Positions 43,113-46,705 of a DNA stretch of 46,705 nt are shown piece after piece. The stretch's first letter is position 1. Each line of letters opens with the position of its first letter. The stretch spans positions 1-46,705 of the forward strand of contig JBIKVM010000003.1 of assembly GCA_044356825.1 (NCBI GenBank). The letters are read 5' to 3'. Source of the stretch: JAUREX01 sp044356825 (GTDB taxonomy: Bacteria > Pseudomonadota > Alphaproteobacteria > Rhodobacterales > Rhodobacteraceae). A model generated the notes under the pieces. That model was given only the letters and a program-made list of their open reading frames with translations. It searched no databases and was not told the origin of the DNA. The translations under genes and the position numbers were made by a program.

Positions 43113-45203
43113 TCAGGGCGTGATCGGATCATGCGGGGCGAGCGCCGCGATCTCGCGCCGGAACGACAGCGCCTCGCCCCGGTCGGGGGCGTCGAGCGCC
43201 TCGGCATAGCGCCGGCCGGCATAGGTCGCCCAGGCGATGGGGCCGGGTGCCGCGGCATCGCCCACAAGTTCGACCGACCGGATCCCCGCCCCGCGCCAGT
43301 CGGCGGCCGACAGCGCGTGCCAGAGCGCATCATCGGGCGTGCGCGCCCCCACGAGCACCACCGCATCGGCCGCGATCGCGCGCCGCGCGCCCGTCCAGAC
43401 GCAGCCGATCTCGACCGCGTCCGGCCCGATCGCCTCGGGCGCGGCCGAGAGGTGCAGCGCCACCCCCGCCGCCATCAGCCGCCGCTGGATCGCCCCCTGT
43501 TCGAGGGTGTTGAGCGTCCATTCCGCGACCCGCGCCGCGGGCGTCACGAAGGCAACCTCGCACCCGCGGGCAAGGAGCAGCTCGGCCAGCACCGAGCCCA
43601 TGTAGAAATGATCGTCATCATAGAGCACGACCCGCCCGGCCATGGGCCCGCCGCCCGCCATCAGGTCGTCGGGGGTGAAGACCGGCATCGCCCCATCGGT
43701 CGGGATCGGCCACAGGTGGTGGCGCGCCACCGCGTCGCGCCGCCAGTGCGCGCCGGTCGCGATGCAGACATGCTCGGCCCCCGCGCCGAGGATGTCCTCG
43801 ACCCCGAGGCGGCTCGCGCGATAGACCTCGACGTTGGCCATGGGCGCGATCCGACCCGCGCGATAGTCCGCGACCCGCCCCCAGGCCGCAAGGCCCGGCA
43901 GCCGGCGTTCGCGCGCGACGCGGCCGCCCAGTTCCTCGCCCGCCTCGGCCAGGATGACGCGATAGCCCCGCATCCCCAGCACATGCGCGGCCTCGAGCCC
44001 CGCGGGCCCCGCGCCCACCACCAGCACCTGCCCCGACGGGCCCTTGGGGCGCATCCGCTCGGGGTGCCAGCCCTTGCGCCACTCTTCCATGAAGGCGGTG
44101 TTCTGGGTGCAGCGGCTCAGGCCCTGGGTCATGTCGCCCGAGACGCAGATGTTGCAGCCGATGCACTCGCGGATCTCGTCGAAGCGGCCCTCGGCGATCT
44201 TGGCGGGCAGGAAGGGGTCCGCGATCGAGGGCCGCGCCGCCCCGATGAAGTCGAGCACCCCCGAGCGCACCTGGCGCACCATCTCGTCGGCGCTGGTGAA
44301 GCGGCCGACGCCCACGACGGGGCGGGGTGTCAGCGCGCGGATGCCGCGCACCAGATCCTCCTGCGACCCCTCGGGGCCGAAACGCGAGGTGGTCGAGCAC
44401 GCCTCCCAGCTGCCTTGCGCGAGGTCCCAGGCATCGGGCAGTTCGGGGTTGAGGGCGATGAACTCGCGCAGCTCGGCGTTGGAAAATCCGCCCTCGCCCT
44501 CTTCGTGCAGCGACATCCGCAGCGTCAGCGCGACCTCGCCCCGGGTCGCCTCGCGGATGTCGTCGACGACCTCGCGCACGAAGCGGGCGCGGTTCTGAAG
44601 GCTGCCGCCGTAATGGTCGGCGCGCCGGTTGGTGCGCCGGCTCAGGAAATGCTGGAGGATGCCGAAGCCGTGCGCGCCATAGAGGCAGATGACATCGAAA
44701 CCCGCCGTCTGCGCCCGCCGGGCCGCCGCCACGAACCAGCGCCGGAGCGCCGCGATATCGGCCAGATCCATCGTCCGGGCGTGGACCGGATCGGGGGTGA
44801 AGGTCAGGATCGGCCCGCCCGTGACCGCGAGCGGCACCTCGCGCGTATAGGCGTTCGGCCCGTTGATGCCCGGATAGGCAAGCTGGATGCCGGCCAGCGC
44901 GCCGTGCGATTTCATCGCCTCGGCCATGCGGGCAAGGGCGGGGATGTCGCGATCGTCCCACAGCCGCTGCTCGATGTAGGGCGTGATCTCGGAGGTGGGG
45001 TGGATCTCGGCCTGCTCGGTGAAGATGACGCCCCAGCCGCCCTCGGCCTTGGTGCGGCGCATCTCGACGACGGCCGAGGGGTCGCGATAGCCCCCGCCGT
45101 TGCAGTGCGGCACCTGATAGAAGCGGTTCTTGGCGATCTTGGGCCCGATCCGCACGGGTTCGAACAGCACGGCATAGCGGCCGGTCGCGTCATCCTTGGG
45201 CAT
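43113..45203 (-). CDS. Trimethylamine-dehydrogenase-family FMN/4Fe-4S/dinucleotide flavoprotein (dimethylamine- or dimethylglycine-type)
   Basis: The 696-residue product has an old-yellow-enzyme barrel (1-345), a 4Fe-4S cluster motif CIGCNICVSGDMTQGLSRC (about 350-368), then TQNTAFMEEWRKGWHPE, and dinucleotide domains (from VLVVGAGPAGLEAAHVLGMR). RNRFYQVPHC carries Cys34, which lines up with the cysteine that binds FMN covalently in trimethylamine dehydrogenase. The next segment FTEQAEIHP has Gln64 at the position of TMADH Tyr60, a change found in dimethylamine dehydrogenase. It therefore probably oxidises a dimethylated amine such as dimethylamine or dimethylglycine, passing electrons to an ETF not encoded here. 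It overlaps the nitrilase gene by 14 bases. Confidence 0.85.
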   Translation of the reverse strand: MPKDDATGRYAVLFEPVRIGPKIAKNRFYQVPHCNGGGYRDPSAVVEMRRTKAEGGWGVIFTEQAEIHPTSEITPYIEQRLWDDRDIPALARMAEAMKSHGALAGIQLAYPGINGPNAYTREVPLAVTGGPILTFTPDPVHARTMDLADIAALRRWFVAAARRAQTAGFDVICLYGAHGFGILQHFLSRRTNRRADHYGGSLQNRARFVREVVDDIREATRGEVALTLRMSLHEEGEGGFSNAELREFIALNPELPDAWDLAQGSWEACSTTSRFGPEGSQEDLVRGIRALTPRPVVGVGRFTSADEMVRQVRSGVLDFIGAARPSIADPFLPAKIAEGRFDEIRECIGCNICVSGDMTQGLSRCTQNTAFMEEWRKGWHPERMRPKGPSGQVLVVGAGPAGLEAAHVLGMRGYRVILAEAGEELGGRVARERRLPGLAAWGRVADYRAGRIAPMANVEVYRASRLGVEDILGAGAEHVCIATGAHWRRDAVARHHLWPIPTDGAMPVFTPDDLMAGGGPMAGRVVLYDDDHFYMGSVLAELLLARGCEVAFVTPAARVAEWTLNTLEQGAIQRRLMAAGVALHLSAAPEAIGPDAVEIGCVWTGARRAIAADAVVLVGARTPDDALWHALSAADWRGAGIRSVELVGDAAAPGPIAWATYAGRRYAEALDAPDRGEALSFRREIAALAPHDPITP

Positions 45204-45969
45204 CGGGCATCCTTGCGTCGCGATAGTCCTCCAGCTGCGTCTGGATCAGGGCCGGATCGGGCGCGCGCCCCGCATCGGCCAGGATCAGCGCCGCCCCCGG
45301 CCCCGCCATCGCCAGCACCTCGCCATCGGGCGCGGCGATGAGCGAGCCGCCGCAATAGGTCAGATCCCCCTCGGCGCCGCAGTAGTTCGCATAGACGATC
45401 GTCATGCGGTGGTTGATCGCATGGGTCGGCACGACGCTGCGCCCGACATGCAGATAGGGCATCATGTTCGCCGTCGGCACGATGAGGAGCGTGACGCCCG
45501 CCTGCGCCAGCCGCCGCAGATGGGGCGCGAATTCGACATCGTAGCAGATCAGCAGCGCCGCCCGCACCCCGCCCAGATCGAAGATCGCGTAGTCCTCGCC
45601 GGGGGTATAGAGCGCGCGCTCGCGCGCGCCATAGAGCTGGATCTTGCGGTAATGGCCGATCTCGGCGCCGGTGGCGTCGAAGGCCACGGCCGAATTGAAG
45701 ACGCGCGCGCCGTCGCGCTCGGCATAGCCCACCGCCAGCCCGCAGCCCGCCGCGCGCGCCATCTGCGCAAGGCGCCGGTGCCACGCGCCGCCGCGCGGCT
45801 GGGCGGCGGTCGCGATGTCGGGGCGGTTGTAGCCGGGCAGGAAGGCCTCGGGCGCGACGACCATCGCGGCCCCCCCCGCCGCCGCGGCAGACAGCGCGCG
45901 GTCGAGATCGGCAAACGCCGCGCCCTCGTCGCCCGCGGGCGACGGTCCCTGCCAGATCGCGATCCGCAT
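45190..45969 (-). CDS. Carbon-nitrogen hydrolase (nitrilase superfamily)
   Basis: The 259-residue product has the Glu-Lys-Cys triad: Glu in VVAPEAFLPGYNRPD, Lys in IGHYRKIQLYGARERALYTPG and Cys in AALLICYDVEFAPHLRRLA. It cleaves an amide or nitrile; the closest groups by eye are aliphatic amidases and N-carbamoyl or omega-amidase types. The ATG at 45969 follows GGAGG. The 3' end overlaps the flavoprotein gene by 14 bases and the polyamine-type binding protein lies upstream, so the substrate may be an amide formed in amine breakdown. The exact substrate is unknown. Confidence 0.88.
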   Translation of the reverse strand: MRIAIWQGPSPAGDEGAAFADLDRALSAAAAGGAAMVVAPEAFLPGYNRPDIATAAQPRGGAWHRRLAQMARAAGCGLAVGYAERDGARVFNSAVAFDATGAEIGHYRKIQLYGARERALYTPGEDYAIFDLGGVRAALLICYDVEFAPHLRRLAQAGVTLLIVPTANMMPYLHVGRSVVPTHAINHRMTIVYANYCGAEGDLTYCGGSLIAAPDGEVLAMAGPGAALILADAGRAPDPALIQTQLEDYRDARMPDAQG

Positions 45970-46022
45970 CCCATCCTCCATGGCCGAGCGGGCGGGGCGA
46001 TGCCCCGCCCGCCGCCGTCGCG

Positions 46023-46705
46023 TCACTTCTTCAGGTTCGTCCAGATCGCGTCGTAGAGCTGCTGGGTCTCGGCATCGCAGACCGCGATGAAGCTGCCCGC
46101 CGGCGCGTCGGCGGGCGGGTTGTTCTCGGGGCTCGTGCGGATCGCCTCGTCGAGGAAGGGCTCGACCCCGGTCACGCCGGCCGTATAGGCGGCATAGTTC
46201 GTGACCGCCGCGGCATTCTCGGGATCAAGCAGGAAGTTCATGAACTTGATCGCGTTCTCGCGGTTCGGCGCGTCCTTGAGCAGCACGACGTTGTCCATCC
46301 AGACGACGAAGCCTTCCTTCGGATAGGCGTATTCGACATTCGCCCCTTCCGCGCGCGCCTTGGCCGAGAAGCCGTTGTAGATCATCCCCGCCGCGGCATC
46401 GCCCGACACCAGCACGTCCTTGGCGGTGTCCGAGCCGAAGGACGCCCAGTGCGTCTTGGCCTGAAGGAGCATGTCGTTCAGCGCCTTGAGCTGATCGCGG
46501 TCCTGCGTGCACTGCGGGATGCCGAGATAGATCGAGCCGAGCGCGAGCACCTCGCCCTGGCTGTCGAGGACGTTGATCTTGCCCGACAGCTCCGCCGGCG
46601 GATCGAAGATGATCGAGAGCGACCCGATATCGCCCTGATAGACATCGCGGTTGACCGAGAACGAGGTCGAGCCCCACTGGTAGGGGATCGAGGACTTGCG
46701 GCCCG
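46023..46705 (-). CDS. Polyamine/spermidine-putrescine-type ABC substrate-binding protein, C-terminal part
   Basis: The gene enters from beyond the window end, so its start and signal peptide are missing; about 226 residues are seen. It shows IPYQWGSTSFSVNRD, GSLSIIFDPPAELSGKINV, DSQGEVLALGSIYLG, LLQAKTHWASFGSD, VLVSGDAAAGMIYNGFSAKA and NVEYAYPKEGFVVWMDNVVL, followed by APNRENAIKFMNFLLDPENAA. These match the PotD/PotF family of periplasmic proteins for polyamines and related compounds. It is upstream of the nitrilase gene by 53 bases on the same strand and probably belongs to the same operon as the amine enzymes. The transporter membrane and ATPase genes must lie outside the window. Confidence 0.9.
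   Translation of the reverse strand, partial: GRKSSIPYQWGSTSFSVNRDVYQGDIGSLSIIFDPPAELSGKINVLDSQGEVLALGSIYLGIPQCTQDRDQLKALNDMLLQAKTHWASFGSDTAKDVLVSGDAAAGMIYNGFSAKARAEGANVEYAYPKEGFVVWMDNVVLLKDAPNRENAIKFMNFLLDPENAAAVTNYAAYTAGVTGVEPFLDEAIRTSPENNPPADAPAGSFIAVCDAETQQLYDAIWTNLKK

Overview
The window is very GC-rich, densely coded bacterial DNA. It looks like chromosome of a purple non-sulfur or aerobic phototrophic alphaproteobacterium, most likely Rhodobacterales/Rhodobacteraceae. The evidence is a complete light-harvesting 2 operon (pucB-pucA-pucC) with a PpsR/CrtJ-type palindrome, a class II (B12-dependent) ribonucleotide reductase, phosphatidylcholine synthase, a Rhodobacter-type aa3 oxidase subunit IV, a CIRCE-controlled groESL, an MbfA-type iron exporter, a TGA-N9-TCA-like iron box, and a zwf-pgl-pgi set typical of Entner-Doudoroff users. 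I see no rRNA, tRNA, CRISPR, insertion sequence, integrase or phage gene. No stretch longer than about 300 bases lacks a gene.

Layout. 1-2215: end of nrdJ with a strong hairpin, two tandem near-identical micro-genes (29 and 30 codons) with their own promoter and terminator, and a TPR-methyltransferase fusion. 2268-6317: Sua5, divergent from an acyl-CoA dehydrogenase, an MBL-fold hydrolase and the tiny aa3 oxidase subunit IV. 6329-8716: GDP-mannose synthesis (manC) and a glycosyltransferase-like protein, surface polysaccharide functions. 8829-11593: groESL with CIRCE, then phosphatidylcholine synthase. 11636-14478: ferric iron ABC permease and binding protein, divergent around an iron-responsive palindrome. 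14482-19119: a five-gene strand (nadK, mbfA, two transporters, an ornithine cyclodeaminase homologue). 19321-25517: glyA, an alpha/beta hydrolase, a degenerate Hpt-like protein, carbonic anhydrase, a peptidoglycan amidase, an Excalibur lipoprotein and gatCA.

25586-28440: an uncharacterised 204-residue protein and the LH2 locus pucBAC. The alpha polypeptide is about twice the usual length and carries Phe44-Leu45, the signature of blue-shifted B800-820 (LH3) antennae. 28434-33591: a solo ParA, then pgi, pgl and zwf with tight junctions (sugar phosphate oxidation), and pyrF. 33664-37199: a CPA1 antiporter with a C-terminal cyclic-nucleotide-binding fold, coaD and a CBS pair. 37387-41953: a valine distal catabolism operon (mmsA, isobutyryl-CoA dehydrogenase, 3-hydroxyisobutyryl-CoA hydrolase, mmsB) with ATGA overlaps. 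41957-46705: an amine-related strand holding a polyamine-type binding protein (cut by the window end), a nitrilase, a trimethylamine-dehydrogenase-family flavoprotein and an ArgE-like deacylase.

The most unusual items are the extended LH3-like PucA, the tandem micro-proteins at 584-793, and the dimethylamine/dimethylglycine-type flavoenzyme cluster. Gene calls rest on motif recognition by eye; no database search was run.
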